Of a stretch of 44,337 bases of DNA, positions 1 to 8,572 are shown one piece after another. Made by a program: the position numbers and the translations under genes. The DNA lies in the NCBI GenBank assembly GCA_902406105.1, contig CABPCP010000023.1:1-44337 (forward strand), read 5' to 3'. Under the pieces are notes generated by a model that worked only from the letters and a program-made list of their open reading frames with translations, did no database searches and was not told the DNA's origin. How positions within the stretch are numbered: position 1 is the first letter of the stretch; the number at the start of each line of letters is the position of its first letter. Source of the stretch: an uncultured Mordavella sp. Its GTDB lineage: Bacteria; Bacillota; Clostridia; Lachnospirales; Lachnospiraceae.

Positions 1-57
1 ACGTCCCCAATCGCGTTTTAGGGTGTACCAAAATGCATTTTGCCCTGTACCCAAATG
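1..57 (+). repeat. Dispersed palindrome-tail repeat, copy A (cut by window edge)
   Basis: Only the right end of the hairpin arm (ACGTCCCCAAT) is inside the window. It is followed by a tail ending in TTTTGCCCTGTACCC. Compared with copies D and E, the first GCCCTGTACC unit of the tail is missing and GCGTTTT runs directly into AGGGTGTACC, so this copy carries a small internal deletion. It ends 1 nt before the stop codon of the XRE regulator gene. Confidence 0.75.
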
Positions 58-58
58 A

Positions 59-775
59 TCAATATACCATCAAGCAGTTGGTACGGCGGATATCCGCGAT
101 TACTTCTTTAGAAGAGATATTCAATCCGGCCTTCAATTCTTCGTCTTCTTTCAGAGCGCTCTGGGAGAAGATCACTTTGAAGGAAGTTGGGCTCCGGAGG
201 GATTCCGAGATGCCAAGCAGCAACCCATTGGAAGTACCCAGTATGTGGAACGGAGATTTTGCGTAAATGAAAATCCGATCCCCGCTGTTATAGGGATTTT
301 CCATTCTCATTGTTACATGAGACTCAAAATAAGAGATCGTCCCATTATAGATAAATTTTGATTTTGAATAATTCTTAGTGCTCTCAATATCATAATAGAG
401 GATGATCTTATCACGTTGATTATCTTCAAACGCATTGCGGATGATCTCAAGAGCACAGACATAAAATCTTTTTTCCGCGCCAAACCAGGAATACATATAA
501 AAAAGGTTTGCCTGACGAAAGAAATTTCCGGTTGTATTCTGAGCAGGTGTTGAAATTTCATGAGGTGGAGTATAGTCCATCAACTGATTGACGGAAATAT
601 TCAAAGCTGTGGCAACCTCAAAAAGCGTCTCTACGTCAATAATGATCTTCCCAGACTCATATTTTGAAACAGTAGAAGGACTTCGCGAGATCATTTTTGA
701 AAATTCTTCCAAGGTGAGATGCTTATGCTTCCGATATAACTTGATTCTGGAACCAACGTGTTCACTGGGTGTCAT
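59..775 (-). CDS. XRE-family HTH transcriptional regulator with unknown C-terminal domain
   Basis: A 238-residue cytoplasmic DNA-binding regulator. Residues about 6-65 form a classic Cro/C1-type helix-turn-helix, seen in LTLEEFSKMISRSPSTVSKY followed by a hydrophobic repeat (VETLFEVATALNISVNQLMDY). Residues from about 85 to the end form a separate domain that I do not recognise; it is rich in aromatic residues and beta-prone, so it may sense a ligand. I chose the ATG at 775 because AGGAGG lies 8 nt upstream; the frame stays open 31 codons further but has no ribosome binding site there. It is divergent from the MFS transporter and M24 peptidase genes, so it probably controls them and itself. 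That regulatory link is inferred from position only. The inducing ligand cannot be read from the sequence. Confidence 0.85.
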   Translation of the reverse strand: MTPSEHVGSRIKLYRKHKHLTLEEFSKMISRSPSTVSKYESGKIIIDVETLFEVATALNISVNQLMDYTPPHEISTPAQNTTGNFFRQANLFYMYSWFGAEKRFYVCALEIIRNAFEDNQRDKIILYYDIESTKNYSKSKFIYNGTISYFESHVTMRMENPYNSGDRIFIYAKSPFHILGTSNGLLLGISESLRSPTSFKVIFSQSALKEDEELKAGLNISSKEVIADIRRTNCLMVY

Positions 776-819
776 GGCCAAGACCTCCTTTTGGTATTTA
801 GTGATAAATCTTCTTACTA

Positions 820-847
820 TTTTACTAGAAAACGATAAAATTTCAAC
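820..847 (-). promoter_or_regulatory. Sigma-A-like promoter of XRE regulator
   Basis: Reading the minus strand, TTGAAA (842-847) and TAAAAT (820-825) are separated by 16 bp. The predicted start falls about 35 nt upstream of the chosen ATG. The surroundings are very AT-rich, so chance matches are likely. Confidence 0.45.
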
Positions 848-989
848 AAAAATTGCTTTAAAGTACAAAAATCTATGAAAGTTAAAAACAGAATTGTTGA
901 AAATTTATCAATCGCCGCATTTGACGATGAAAAATTCTTAAAAAGAAAAAAATGTATAAAAATATGATTTTAAAGAAAAATCAGATAAT

Positions 990-1017
990 TAGACAAATCG
1001 ACTTAACATGCCATAAT
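990..1017 (+). promoter_or_regulatory. Sigma-A-like promoter of MFS-peptidase operon
   Basis: TAGACA (990-995) and CATAAT (1012-1017) have a 16-bp spacer, each matching consensus at five of six bases. This would give an untranslated leader of roughly 95 nt before the ATG at 1119. Confidence 0.45.
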
Positions 1018-1118
1018 AGAAGAAACAAATATTGCTTTGTAATCGACCTATCGGACAGCTGCAGATGAACGAAATAAAGTCGGTTCAAGAAGGCAATCCT
1101 GAAGGAGGAGAGAATTTT

Positions 1119-2405
1119 ATGGAGACTGCTGGATACAAGAAAAACAGAGCGTTGATCTTGCTGATCGCCCTGGCTGGTATGAGTGTGTATCTTCTGCCGT
1201 ATTTCCGGAGTTACTATTATGACGCTTATGTAGCTTATTTTGGAATCAGCGACTTGCAGATGGGTATGCTGGGCAGCGCTTATGGCGCTTTGACAATTGT
1301 TGGTTACTGTTTAGGTGGATGGGTAGCGGACCGTGCGCCGCTGAAGATCGTTGTACCTGGATCGCTGATCGTAACAGGTGCCGTTGGCCTGATCCTTCTT
1401 ACTAAACCTGCGTTCCCAATCCATATAGCTATCTATGCGATCTGGGGTATTACTTCTGTATTGACATTCTGGAACCCGTTGATGAAAGTACTGCGTGTAC
1501 TCTGTCGGCCAGAAGAGCAGGCCAGAGGTTATGCTTTGTTTGATATGGGACGTGGCGTCCTGAACTTTGCCTCTGGTTTGATCCTGGTTGCCGCCTTTAC
1601 AGCGGCCTGTAACGTAGTAGGCGATGAGCTTGGAATGTCTGGACTGATCGTCTTCTATTGTGCAGAGGCTATCATCGTTGGTGTGATCTGCTACTTTGCT
1701 TTGCGGAATAAAATTCCGGATTTCAAGAAGATTGAAAAAGAAAAAGGTGAAACGAATTTTGGCCGTCAGGTACTGCGTGTCCTGAAAATGCCTACCACAT
1801 GGCTGTTGGTAATCGTTATGTTCGCAACTTATGGCGTTATCGTAAGTTATACATATGTTGTTCCTTATTGTACGGCTGCTTTTGGTATGTCTGCGGCACT
1901 GGCAAGTATCATGGGATATGCGGCAAACGGTTTCCGTTTTGTTGGATGCTGGGCAGGCGGACAGATCGCGGACCGCAAGGGACTTTCTCTTATGATGATG
2001 ATAGATATCATCCTGATGATGGTTGGTGTAGCAGGATTGCTGCTCATGCCTCAGACCATGACCCTTCTGTGGCTGCTGATCATCTTTATCGGAATTCTTT
2101 GTATGTCTATGTATTCCGCACAGGCGCTGCACTATGCGATCATGGAGGAAGGAAACTATCCGGTAGAGATCATGGGTGCTGCAACCTTTATTATTACGCC
2201 TCTTGGATACGGCGCAGAAAGTATTATGCCTCTGTTTAACGGCTGGTGCCTGTCTACCTTCGAGGGTGTAAGCGGATACCGTTATATGTTCACTGGTTTC
2301 TTGGTACTTCTGGCTATCGGTCTTGTCGCAGTTCTGATCTTCCGCGGAATGACAAAAGAACGCCGTGCGGAACTTGCAAAATTAAGAGAACAGAAAGCAG
2401 AATAA
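1119..2405 (+). CDS. MFS transporter
   Basis: A 428-residue integral membrane transporter of the major facilitator superfamily with about 12 hydrophobic segments. The loop motif G-x-x-x-D-R-x-x-x appears in both halves, as GGWVADRAPLK near residue 70 and GGQIADRKGLS near residue 288, which fits the duplicated 6+6 fold. A loop rich in lysine and glutamate near residue 205 separates the halves. The ATG at 1119 has GGAGGAG 7 nt upstream, which rules out the longer open frame. The M24 peptidase gene follows after 66 nt on the same strand. Uptake of a peptide, amino acid or organic anion is possible, but the substrate cannot be deduced from sequence. Confidence 0.88.
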   Translation: METAGYKKNRALILLIALAGMSVYLLPYFRSYYYDAYVAYFGISDLQMGMLGSAYGALTIVGYCLGGWVADRAPLKIVVPGSLIVTGAVGLILLTKPAFPIHIAIYAIWGITSVLTFWNPLMKVLRVLCRPEEQARGYALFDMGRGVLNFASGLILVAAFTAACNVVGDELGMSGLIVFYCAEAIIVGVICYFALRNKIPDFKKIEKEKGETNFGRQVLRVLKMPTTWLLVIVMFATYGVIVSYTYVVPYCTAAFGMSAALASIMGYAANGFRFVGCWAGGQIADRKGLSLMMMIDIILMMVGVAGLLLMPQTMTLLWLLIIFIGILCMSMYSAQALHYAIMEEGNYPVEIMGAATFIITPLGYGAESIMPLFNGWCLSTFEGVSGYRYMFTGFLVLLAIGLVAVLIFRGMTKERRAELAKLREQKAE

Positions 2406-2471
2406 TTAAATATGCTATTTATTTTTCAAACCATATCATAATCAAAATCATAAGATTGGAGGGAAGGTATT

Positions 2472-3557
2472 ATGATGAACAAAGAACGGTTTGATCGAGT
2501 AATTGAAAACATGAAGAAAGAGGGTCTTACTCAGATTCTGGTAGCGGATGATCCGTCTATCTTTTATCTGGTAGAAATCTTCGTAAATCCGATGGAGCGC
2601 TGCGGCGCCATCCTGATCAAAGACAGCGGAGAGATTCATGCATTTATGAATAATCTGTTCTGTGTTGAGCCGATCGATGGAATCACTATGCATTACTACG
2701 CTGACGGCGAGAATCCATATGCAATGATCGCTGCTGAACTTCAGCCGGGCAAAGTTGGATTTGACAAAAACTGGGATACCAAACATACAATCTCTGTTCT
2801 GCAGGAGAGAGATGACATTATTCCGGTACTTGGTTCTGATTGCGTTGACTGGTGTAAGGCACACAAAGATGAGCAGGAGAAAGAACTTCTGCGCAACGCT
2901 GCCCGTGTAAACGATATGGCTGTTGAATTTGCCATCAACCACATTGATCCAAGCTTGGATGAGAAACAGCTTTCTGACATGATCGAAGAGTTCTTCGAAG
3001 CAAATGGAGCCGTACAGGATATGCAGCTTCAGTATGTATGCTATGGCAAGAACGCCGCTGAGCCGCACCATGGCGCGGTAGCAGGCGAGACCCTGAAAGA
3101 AGGAGATGCGGTTCTGTTTGACCTGTGGGCACCGATCAACAACTACTGGTGCGATATGACCCGTACCGTATTCTATAAATCTGTAAGCGAAGAGCACAGA
3201 AAAGTATACGAGATCGTAAAAGAAGCTCAGCAGGCAGCTATCGATTTCGTAAAACCAGGCGTAAAAATGAGCGATATCGACGCAGTAGCGCGTAAAGTCA
3301 TCTCTGACGCTGGATACGGCGATAAATTCCTGACCCGTACCGGACACGGCGTAGGAATGACTGTACATGAGCCGCCAGAGGCAAGTGCTTCCTGTGACCT
3401 TATTGCAGAGCCAGGAATGTGCTTCTCAATCGAGCCAGGAATCTATCTGAAAGACGATGTGGGAGTCAGAATCGAAGACCTTGTTATCGTAACAGAAGAT
3501 GGATGTGAAGTATTGACAAAATATCCAAAAGACCTCCAGGTTGTTGGAAATGATTAA
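2472..3557 (+). CDS. M24-family metallopeptidase, Xaa-Pro peptidase type
   Basis: A 361-residue cytoplasmic protein of the aminopeptidase P/prolidase (pita-bread) family, which cleaves peptide bonds next to proline with two metal ions. Residues 1-125 form the creatinase-like N-terminal domain. The catalytic domain follows, with all five metal ligands in place: D217, D228, H292 in GHGVG, E321 in SIEPG, and E335 in GVRIED. Length is normal for the short bacterial Xaa-Pro dipeptidase/aminopeptidase group. GGAGGG stands 8 nt before the ATG; the second ATG at 2475 is an alternative. It lies behind the MFS gene and probably shares its transcript, which suggests import and breakdown of a proline-containing peptide. 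Sequence alone does not separate dipeptidase from aminopeptidase activity. Confidence 0.9.
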   Translation: MMNKERFDRVIENMKKEGLTQILVADDPSIFYLVEIFVNPMERCGAILIKDSGEIHAFMNNLFCVEPIDGITMHYYADGENPYAMIAAELQPGKVGFDKNWDTKHTISVLQERDDIIPVLGSDCVDWCKAHKDEQEKELLRNAARVNDMAVEFAINHIDPSLDEKQLSDMIEEFFEANGAVQDMQLQYVCYGKNAAEPHHGAVAGETLKEGDAVLFDLWAPINNYWCDMTRTVFYKSVSEEHRKVYEIVKEAQQAAIDFVKPGVKMSDIDAVARKVISDAGYGDKFLTRTGHGVGMTVHEPPEASASCDLIAEPGMCFSIEPGIYLKDDVGVRIEDLVIVTEDGCEVLTKYPKDLQVVGND

Positions 3558-3570
3558 TTGTTAAACTTTT

Positions 3571-3630
3571 AATTGGGGACGTAGCCTTTTTACAAAAGGC
3601 TACGTCCCCAATTGCGTTTTGCCCTGTACC
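3571..3630 (+). repeat. Dispersed palindrome-tail repeat, copy B
   Basis: Perfect 20-bp arms at 3571-3590 and 3594-3613 enclose a 3-nt loop (TAC). The arm begins AATTGGGGACGTAGCC and ends in TTTT. A single tail, GCGTTTTGCCCTGTACC, occupies 3614-3630. The element fills the space between the convergent 3' ends of the M24 peptidase gene and trpA, ending 3 nt from the trpA stop codon. It could act as a bidirectional terminator for the two, although no T-run follows the stem. Confidence 0.9.
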
Positions 3631-3633
3631 TTT

Positions 3634-4401
3634 TTAGAGCCTGCGGACCATTTCCTCTACATATTCAGCTACATAAGGCACGCAGGAGCGTCCGTACTGC
3701 CCGCAGAGCTTCACGATTGCGCTTCCGACGATGACGCCGTCGCACAGTGCCCCGATCTGTCCCGCCTGTTCTGGTGTGGAGATTCCAAATCCTACTGCGC
3801 AAGGGATAGATGTGTTCGCTCTTACCTGATCGACCATGGCCTTCACGTCCGTGGTGATAGACTCTCTGGTCCCCGTAACGCCCAGGGAGGAAACGCAGTA
3901 TACAAAGCCGGAGGCTTCCTTAGCAATGTTTCGGATACGCTCAAGGGAGGTGGGAGCGATCAAAGAGATCAGATCCAATCCGTAGTTGCGGCAAACGCTG
4001 TCGAATTCTTCTTTTTCCTCAAACGGCACGTCCGGCAGGATCAGTCCGTCCATGCCGATCTGTGATGCTCGTCTGATAAATCTTTCTGTGCCATAGGAGA
4101 ATACCACATTGGCATAAGTCATGAACACCAGGGGAATCTGAGTGCGTCTGCGGATTCTTTCCACCATCTGGAAGATCTTGTCTGTTGTCACGCCGCCGGA
4201 AAGAGCTCGGATATTGGCGCCCTGGATGACAGGACCTTCTGCGGTGGGATCGGAGAAAGGGATCCCAAGCTCGATCAGGGAGGCGCCGGCTTCCTCCAGT
4301 GCGCAGACCAAAGCTTCCGTGGTCTCTAGGTCCGGGTCCCCGCAGGTGATAAATGGAATAAACGCTTTCTTGTTTTCAAATGCTTTCTGAATATTACTCA
4401 T
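3634..4401 (-). CDS. trpA: Tryptophan synthase alpha chain
   Basis: A 255-residue TIM-barrel subunit that splits indole-3-glycerol phosphate into indole and glyceraldehyde 3-phosphate and passes indole to TrpB. The N-terminal run [12 protein letters not shown] and the active-site segment [10 protein letters not shown] are typical, with E44 matching the catalytic Glu49 of the Salmonella enzyme. The position equivalent to Salmonella Asp60 is glutamate here (E55 in PTAEGP), a conservative change. GFGIS and VIVGSAIV near the end form the phosphate-binding loops. It is the last gene of the trp operon, and its start overlaps the trpB stop by 8 nt, with GGGAGG just upstream of the ATG inside trpB. 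Length is normal for the family. Confidence 0.97.
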   Translation of the reverse strand: MSNIQKAFENKKAFIPFITCGDPDLETTEALVCALEEAGASLIELGIPFSDPTAEGPVIQGANIRALSGGVTTDKIFQMVERIRRRTQIPLVFMTYANVVFSYGTERFIRRASQIGMDGLILPDVPFEEKEEFDSVCRNYGLDLISLIAPTSLERIRNIAKEASGFVYCVSSLGVTGTRESITTDVKAMVDQVRANTSIPCAVGFGISTPEQAGQIGALCDGVIVGSAIVKLCGQYGRSCVPYVAEYVEEMVRRL

Positions 4402-5578
4402 AAATATCCTCCCCTCTGTATCTTGCGATAGCGGCGCAGTCTTTGTCGCCTCTTCCGGAAATGTTGATAACGATGATCTGGTCTTTGCCCATTTGGGGCG
4501 CGATCTTCCGGGCGTGTGCTACAGCATGTGCGCTTTCGATAGCCGGAATAATGCCTTCCAGGCGGGCCAGGTATTCGAATGCTTCCACGGCTTCGTCATC
4601 GGTGACGGCTACATATTCAGCCCGGCCGGTGTCGTAGAGATTAGCGTGTTCCGGTCCGATGCCGGGGTAATCCAGTCCGGCGGAAATGGAATAGACCGGA
4701 GCGATCTGCCCGTATTCATCCTGGCAGAAATAGGACTTCATACCGTGGAAAATGCCAAGCCTTCCGGTAGCAATGGTGGCTGCCGTCTGAGCGGTATCAA
4801 TGCCTCTTCCAGCCGCTTCGCACCCGATGAGGCGTACGTCTTTGTCTTCGATAAAATGATAAAATGCGCCGATGGCGTTGGAGCCGCCGCCTACGCAGGC
4901 CAGGACAGCGTCGGGCAGCCGGCCTTCTTTTTCCAAGATCTGCGCTTTGATCTCACGGGAGATCACAGACTGAAAATCCCGTACGATCTCTGGAAACGGG
5001 TGCGGTCCCATACAGGAACCTAATACATAATGGGTGTCGTCGATCCGGCGGGTCCATTCCCGCATGGTCTCGGAAACCGCATCTTTTAGGGTGCCGGTTC
5101 CGGTAGTGACAGAATGGACGGCGGCGCCCAGCAGGCGCATCCGGTAGACGTTGAGCGCCTGCCGCTGGATGTCTTCCTCACCCATGAACACCTCACACTC
5201 CAGTCCCATTAATGCCGCCGCCGTGGCTGTGGCGACACCGTGCTGGCCGGCGCCTGTCTCGGCGATCATCCTGGTCTTGCACATTTTTTTGGCCAGCAGG
5301 ACCTGCCCCAGAACGTTGTTGATCTTGTGGGCGCCTGTGTGGTTTAAGTCTTCCCGCTTCAGATAGATCTTAGCGCCGCCCAGATCTTCGGTCAGCCTTG
5401 CGGCATAGTAGAGGCGGGAAGGCCGTCCCGCGTAATCATTGAGAAGCTGGGTCAGTTCTTGGTTGAATTGAGGGTCGTTTTTGTAATAGTTATAAGCTTC
5501 TTCCAGTTCGTTTACCGCGTTCATCAGGGTCTCAGGGATATACTGGCCGCCGTGAACGCCATATCTTCCTTTACTCAT
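4394..5578 (-). CDS. trpB: Tryptophan synthase beta chain
   Basis: A 394-residue PLP enzyme that condenses indole with serine to give tryptophan. The PLP lysine is K85 in [18 protein letters not shown] follows at about 108-116 and carries the catalytic glutamate, and GGGSNAIG at about 229-236 holds the cofactor phosphate. The start, length and motifs match the standard TrpB1 form that pairs with TrpA, not the longer TrpB2. The ATG overlaps the trpF stop codon (ATGA), with GGAG upstream, so the two are translationally coupled. Confidence 0.97.
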   Translation of the reverse strand: MSKGRYGVHGGQYIPETLMNAVNELEEAYNYYKNDPQFNQELTQLLNDYAGRPSRLYYAARLTEDLGGAKIYLKREDLNHTGAHKINNVLGQVLLAKKMCKTRMIAETGAGQHGVATATAAALMGLECEVFMGEEDIQRQALNVYRMRLLGAAVHSVTTGTGTLKDAVSETMREWTRRIDDTHYVLGSCMGPHPFPEIVRDFQSVISREIKAQILEKEGRLPDAVLACVGGGSNAIGAFYHFIEDKDVRLIGCEAAGRGIDTAQTAATIATGRLGIFHGMKSYFCQDEYGQIAPVYSISAGLDYPGIGPEHANLYDTGRAEYVAVTDDEAVEAFEYLARLEGIIPAIESAHAVAHARKIAPQMGKDQIIVINISGRGDKDCAAIARYRGEDIYE

Positions 5579-6210
5579 AATTTTACACTCCTTACCGCAG
5601 CGATCGCTGCCTTGATTTTTGATACATCTTTATATCCGTTTGTCTCCACTGAGCTGCTAAGATCGATGCCCCAGGGCAGGTATCGGCGGATGGCTTCTGG
5701 AATATTGGCGGGACTGAGGCCGCCGGCCAGGATATAGGGCCTGGTAAATCCGGCGGGAGGCGAAGCCAGAAGGCTCCAGTCAAACTGCCGGCCGCTGCCG
5801 CCTCGCCCGTGGTCCAGAAGAATCATATCCGCGCTGCTTTTTCGCGCCAGATCCAAGTCCTGCCGGCAGGAGATGGAAAATGCTTTCCAAAGGACAGGCT
5901 TTTGAGAACTGCCGCACAGAGAACGGACCGTCTCAAGATAAGTTTCGTCTTCCTGCCCGTGGAGCTGGGCAATATGGATCAGGCGCTCATTCAGCAGATG
6001 GGCTACGAGCTTGGGTGGGGCGTTGACAAAAACGCCTACCGGGCAGACGGCCCTGTCTAGTTCTGCCCCAAGCCGGGACAGTTGTTCTGGAGAGACGCTC
6101 CGGGAACTAAAGGGGACATCAACGATAAATCCGCAGTAATCCGGTCTGGTCTGGTTGATGTAGTCAATGTCCTCCCTGCGGCAAAGTCCGCAGATCTTGA
6201 CCTTTGTCAT
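5575..6210 (-). CDS. trpF: Phosphoribosylanthranilate isomerase
   Basis: A 211-residue TIM-barrel enzyme that isomerises N-(5-phosphoribosyl)anthranilate, the third step from chorismate to tryptophan. The N-terminal KVKICGL contains the catalytic cysteine (C7 with this start), and the C-terminal DLSSSVET segment contains the general acid aspartate. I chose the ATG at 6210 instead of 6216: it lies 7 nt after AAGGAGG, while 6216 would be only 1 nt away, and 6210 overlaps the trpC stop as ATGA like the other junctions. A short residue run ([11 protein letters not shown]) in the middle is typical of the family. Confidence 0.95.
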   Translation of the reverse strand: MTKVKICGLCRREDIDYINQTRPDYCGFIVDVPFSSRSVSPEQLSRLGAELDRAVCPVGVFVNAPPKLVAHLLNERLIHIAQLHGQEDETYLETVRSLCGSSQKPVLWKAFSISCRQDLDLARKSSADMILLDHGRGGSGRQFDWSLLASPPAGFTRPYILAGGLSPANIPEAIRRYLPWGIDLSSSVETNGYKDVSKIKAAIAAVRSVKL

Positions 6211-7037
6211 TGGCATTCCTCCTTCCCGGCATTCCTCTCCCGCGCCTTGGCCCGCAGTTCCTTAAGAGCTCTCTTCCGGTCTTTGGCCCGCATCAGATAT
6301 TCGCCGATCAATACGGCATCCGTGCCGTTTTCCAGCAGCGGATTCAAGTCTTGAAGGCTGTGGACGCCGCTTTCTGAGACGAAGATCATATCTGGGCCGG
6401 CCAGGGAGCGGAGACGTTCACTGTGGTGGATATCCACTGTGAAATCCCGCAGATTCCGGTTGTTGACGCCCAGGATCCGGGCGCCGCAGCGTTTGGCCAG
6501 CAGAATTTCCTTTGGATCATGGGCCTCTACAAGGGCGGCAAGGCCAAGTTCCCTGGAGAGTTCCAAGAAAGCCCGCAGGGCGCCTTCTTCCAGTACAGAG
6601 CAGATCAGTAATATGGCGGAAGCGCCGAGGGCTTTCGCCTGGTAGATCATGTATTCGTCGCAGGTGAAATCTTTGCGTAAGACAGGAATGGAGGCCTGTT
6701 CTGTGATTTCTTTCAAATACATATCGCTGCCCTGGAACCAATAGGGCTCCGTAAGGCAGGAGATAGCCGCCGCTCCAGCCGCTTCATAATCCTTGGCGAT
6801 AGCAAGATACGAGAAATCAGGAGCGATCAGCCCTTTGGATGGGGAAGCTCGCTTTACCTCGCAGATAAAAGATAATCCTTTTTGAGAAAGGGCTTTCTCA
6901 AAAGAGGGTATCTCTCCGGCGATTTCCCGGCGGCGGATTTCCTCTGCCCTGGATCGGACTAGAGAAAGAGGGGTTTGGGCTTTCTCCTCCAAGATCCGCT
7001 GGCGGGTACGGTCGGTAATAGTTTCTAAAATGTTCAT
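6207..7037 (-). CDS. trpC: Indole-3-glycerol phosphate synthase
   Basis: A 276-residue TIM-barrel enzyme that closes and decarboxylates the CdRP ring to form indole-3-glycerol phosphate. [13 protein letters not shown] at about 57-69 carries the first catalytic lysine, [13 protein letters not shown] carries the second, and [11 protein letters not shown] and VSESGV complete the active site and phosphate pocket. The C-terminus is a basic helix ([16 protein letters not shown]). It is a stand-alone protein, not fused to TrpF as in enteric bacteria. The ATG overlaps the trpD stop as ATGA, with GGAGG 10 nt upstream. Confidence 0.96.
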   Translation of the reverse strand: MNILETITDRTRQRILEEKAQTPLSLVRSRAEEIRRREIAGEIPSFEKALSQKGLSFICEVKRASPSKGLIAPDFSYLAIAKDYEAAGAAAISCLTEPYWFQGSDMYLKEITEQASIPVLRKDFTCDEYMIYQAKALGASAILLICSVLEEGALRAFLELSRELGLAALVEAHDPKEILLAKRCGARILGVNNRNLRDFTVDIHHSERLRSLAGPDMIFVSESGVHSLQDLNPLLENGTDAVLIGEYLMRAKDRKRALKELRAKARERNAGKEECQ

Positions 7038-8044
7038 CGCTGGCTTTCCTCCCGGAACTGTTCTAATTTCTTTCCCGCGGTCCCATTGTCAATAAGCTGT
7101 TCCGCAAGTTTTACACCATCGGCCATGGTGGAAGCTTTCCCGGCAATATAGATGGCCGCCCCGGCATTCAGGCAGACGGCGCGGCGTTTTGCTCCACGCT
7201 CTTTGCCGGTTAGGATATCCAGAGTGATACGGGCGTTTTCCTCTGGTGTGCCTCCGACCAGATCTTCTTTGCCACAGCGGTCATATCCAAACTGTTCCGG
7301 GGTGATCTCGTAGGACTGGAACCATCCGTTCCGGATTTCGCAGATAGATGTTGGAGCGCTCATGGAAATTTCATCCAGCTTATCCTGACCGTAGACTACC
7401 ATACCTCTGGCAACGCCAAGTTTGCCCATAACTTGGGCCAAAGGCTCCACTAGTTCTTCTTCATAGACGCCCATTAATTCCATATTGGCGCCGGCCGGGT
7501 TCGAGAGAGGACCTAAGATATTGAAAACAGTCCGGATTCCCAGTTCCCGGCGGATCGGGGCAACATGCTTCATGGCTATATGGTAATTCTGAGCGAACAG
7601 AAAGCAGATATGGATCTGCTGCAGTAACTGGGCGCTGCGTTCAGGAGGAAGATTGATGTTGACACCAAGGGCTTCCAGTACATCAGCGGCCCCGCTTCTA
7701 GAAGAGGCGGCTCTGTTGCCGTGCTTTGCGATCGGTACACCGGCTGCCGAAATGACCATAGCCGCGGTGGTAGAGATGTTAAAGGAGTTGGCTCCGTCTC
7801 CGCCGGTTCCTACGATTTCCAGAGCGTCTACGTTGTGAAGCAGCTTAATGCAGTGGGAACGCATACCGGCGGCAGAGGCAGTGATCTCGTCAATGGTTTC
7901 GCCTTTCAGGGAAAGGGCGGTGAGGTAAGCGGATTTCTGTACGTCGGACGCTTTTCCCTCCATAATCTCATCCATTACTTGTTCAGCTTCCTCATAAGTC
8001 AAGTCTTGTTTTTGTGATAGTTTGATGATAGCTTCTTTGATCAT
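7034..8044 (-). CDS. trpD: Anthranilate phosphoribosyltransferase
   Basis: A 336-residue enzyme that joins anthranilate to [18 protein letters not shown] at about 80-93 is the PRPP-binding loop, [21 protein letters not shown] at about 107-127 contributes to anthranilate binding, and the DE pair in KLDEIS binds magnesium. It is the first gene of the operon and directly follows the T-box leader, with GGAGG 9 nt before the ATG. It is not fused to a TrpG glutaminase domain. No trpE or trpG lies in this window, so anthranilate must come from genes elsewhere or from outside the cell. Confidence 0.96.
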   Translation of the reverse strand: MIKEAIIKLSQKQDLTYEEAEQVMDEIMEGKASDVQKSAYLTALSLKGETIDEITASAAGMRSHCIKLLHNVDALEIVGTGGDGANSFNISTTAAMVISAAGVPIAKHGNRAASSRSGAADVLEALGVNINLPPERSAQLLQQIHICFLFAQNYHIAMKHVAPIRRELGIRTVFNILGPLSNPAGANMELMGVYEEELVEPLAQVMGKLGVARGMVVYGQDKLDEISMSAPTSICEIRNGWFQSYEITPEQFGYDRCGKEDLVGGTPEENARITLDILTGKERGAKRRAVCLNAGAAIYIAGKASTMADGVKLAEQLIDNGTAGKKLEQFREESQR

Positions 8045-8114
8045 AGTGTTTGACCTCCATTTCTTGGTGTGTCTGTCAGGGGTATGTCAAGAAGCGTTTG
8101 AATGTGAATCCTGG

Positions 8115-8150
8115 AAAATAAAAAATCCCTGACAGAAAATTCTGTCAAGG
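8115..8150 (-). terminator. T-box-controlled terminator of trp leader
   Basis: On the minus strand, CCTTGACAGAA and TTCTGTCAGGG form an 11-bp stem (two G-T wobbles) around a 2-nt loop and are followed by a T-rich run to 8115. The 5' side follows the T-box sequence closely, as expected for the competing antiterminator/terminator pair. Confidence 0.9.
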
Positions 8151-8400
8151 ACGGTAAAACAAATCCGCGGTGCCACCTTGATTCATGGGGAACCCCATGC
8201 GCTTAGCAGGATACTGACATATCCCCGGCAACTGACGTATGCCTGCACGTCACAGAATACTCAGGCCAAAGCCTTTTGACTGTGCCCTCAGCGGTCCATT
8301 TGGCAGACTGCATTTCCACCCGGCTCTCACCTTCCCGGACTCTCTGTGCGCGCATGACTGCTTTGATCTCCGCTTCAACGGTTTTCGCAATATCTTATTT
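8115..8400 (-). promoter_or_regulatory. T-box riboswitch, tRNA(Trp)-specific, trp operon leader
   Basis: The leader contains the T-box core AAGGTGGCACCGCGG at 8165-8179 just before a terminator. Upstream lies a long Stem I region containing GAAGCGGAGATC and, near its 3' side, AAATGGACCGCTGA. The UGG at 8296-8298, followed by a purine and CCGCT, is in the usual specifier position and reads tryptophan. Known behaviour of the class: uncharged tRNA pairs with the specifier and the T-box bulge and stabilises the antiterminator. The trp genes are thus expected to be read when charged tRNA(Trp) is scarce. The specifier was placed by pattern, not by folding. Confidence 0.92.
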
Positions 8401-8406
8401 GCAGAA

Positions 8407-8436
8407 ATTCTATCACGGATTATTTAAGAGTGTCAA
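8407..8436 (-). promoter_or_regulatory. Sigma-A promoter of trp operon
   Basis: On the minus strand, TTGACA (8431-8436) is followed after 18 bp by TAGAAT (8407-8412). Transcription would begin near 8400, just ahead of the T-box Stem I. The -35 is a perfect match to consensus. Confidence 0.75.
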
Positions 8437-8479
8437 GAAAATTTTTCGCGGATGTTCAGATTTCGTTTCTAATCTACCG

Positions 8480-8508
8480 TTGTGGCATTTGGATACCAGT
8501 GTTATAAT
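8480..8508 (+). promoter_or_regulatory. Probable promoter of brnQ
   Basis: A perfect -10 TATAAT (8503-8508) lies 17 bp after TTGTGG (8480-8485), a weak -35. The -10 is 65 nt before the GTG start. It is divergent from the trp promoter, with about 43 bp between the two -35 elements. Confidence 0.5.
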
Positions 8509-8572
8509 AGAGAAAATGTCATGATTATGAGAGGACTGCAGATTATATGCAGACAGAGGAAGGAGACAAAAG

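Larger units (their letters stand above)
776..1118. other. Divergent control region between XRE regulator and MFS gene
   Basis: This AT-rich stretch holds no gene. It carries promoter-like elements for both directions and an imperfect inverted repeat: AATTTATCAATCG at 902-914 against CGATGAAAAATT at 925-936, separated by 10 nt. The repeat lies between the two promoters and could be an operator for the XRE protein. The frame of the MFS gene is open from 1032, but its ribosome binding site places the start at 1119. Confidence 0.5.

Noticed and set aside
1311..2132. 273-codon open frame on the minus strand inside the MFS gene
   Set aside because: It lies opposite a clear membrane transporter, its translation is rich in His/Gln/Arg with no family motif, and it has no ribosome binding site.
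2448..3368. 306-codon minus-strand frame opposite the M24 peptidase
   Set aside because: The plus-strand gene has a complete metal-binding motif set; the minus frame has no recognisable domain or start signal.
3571..3613. Repeat hairpin as a standard intrinsic terminator
   Set aside because: No T-run follows the stem: the T residues are at the tip of the stem, next to the loop. Termination stays possible but is not shown.
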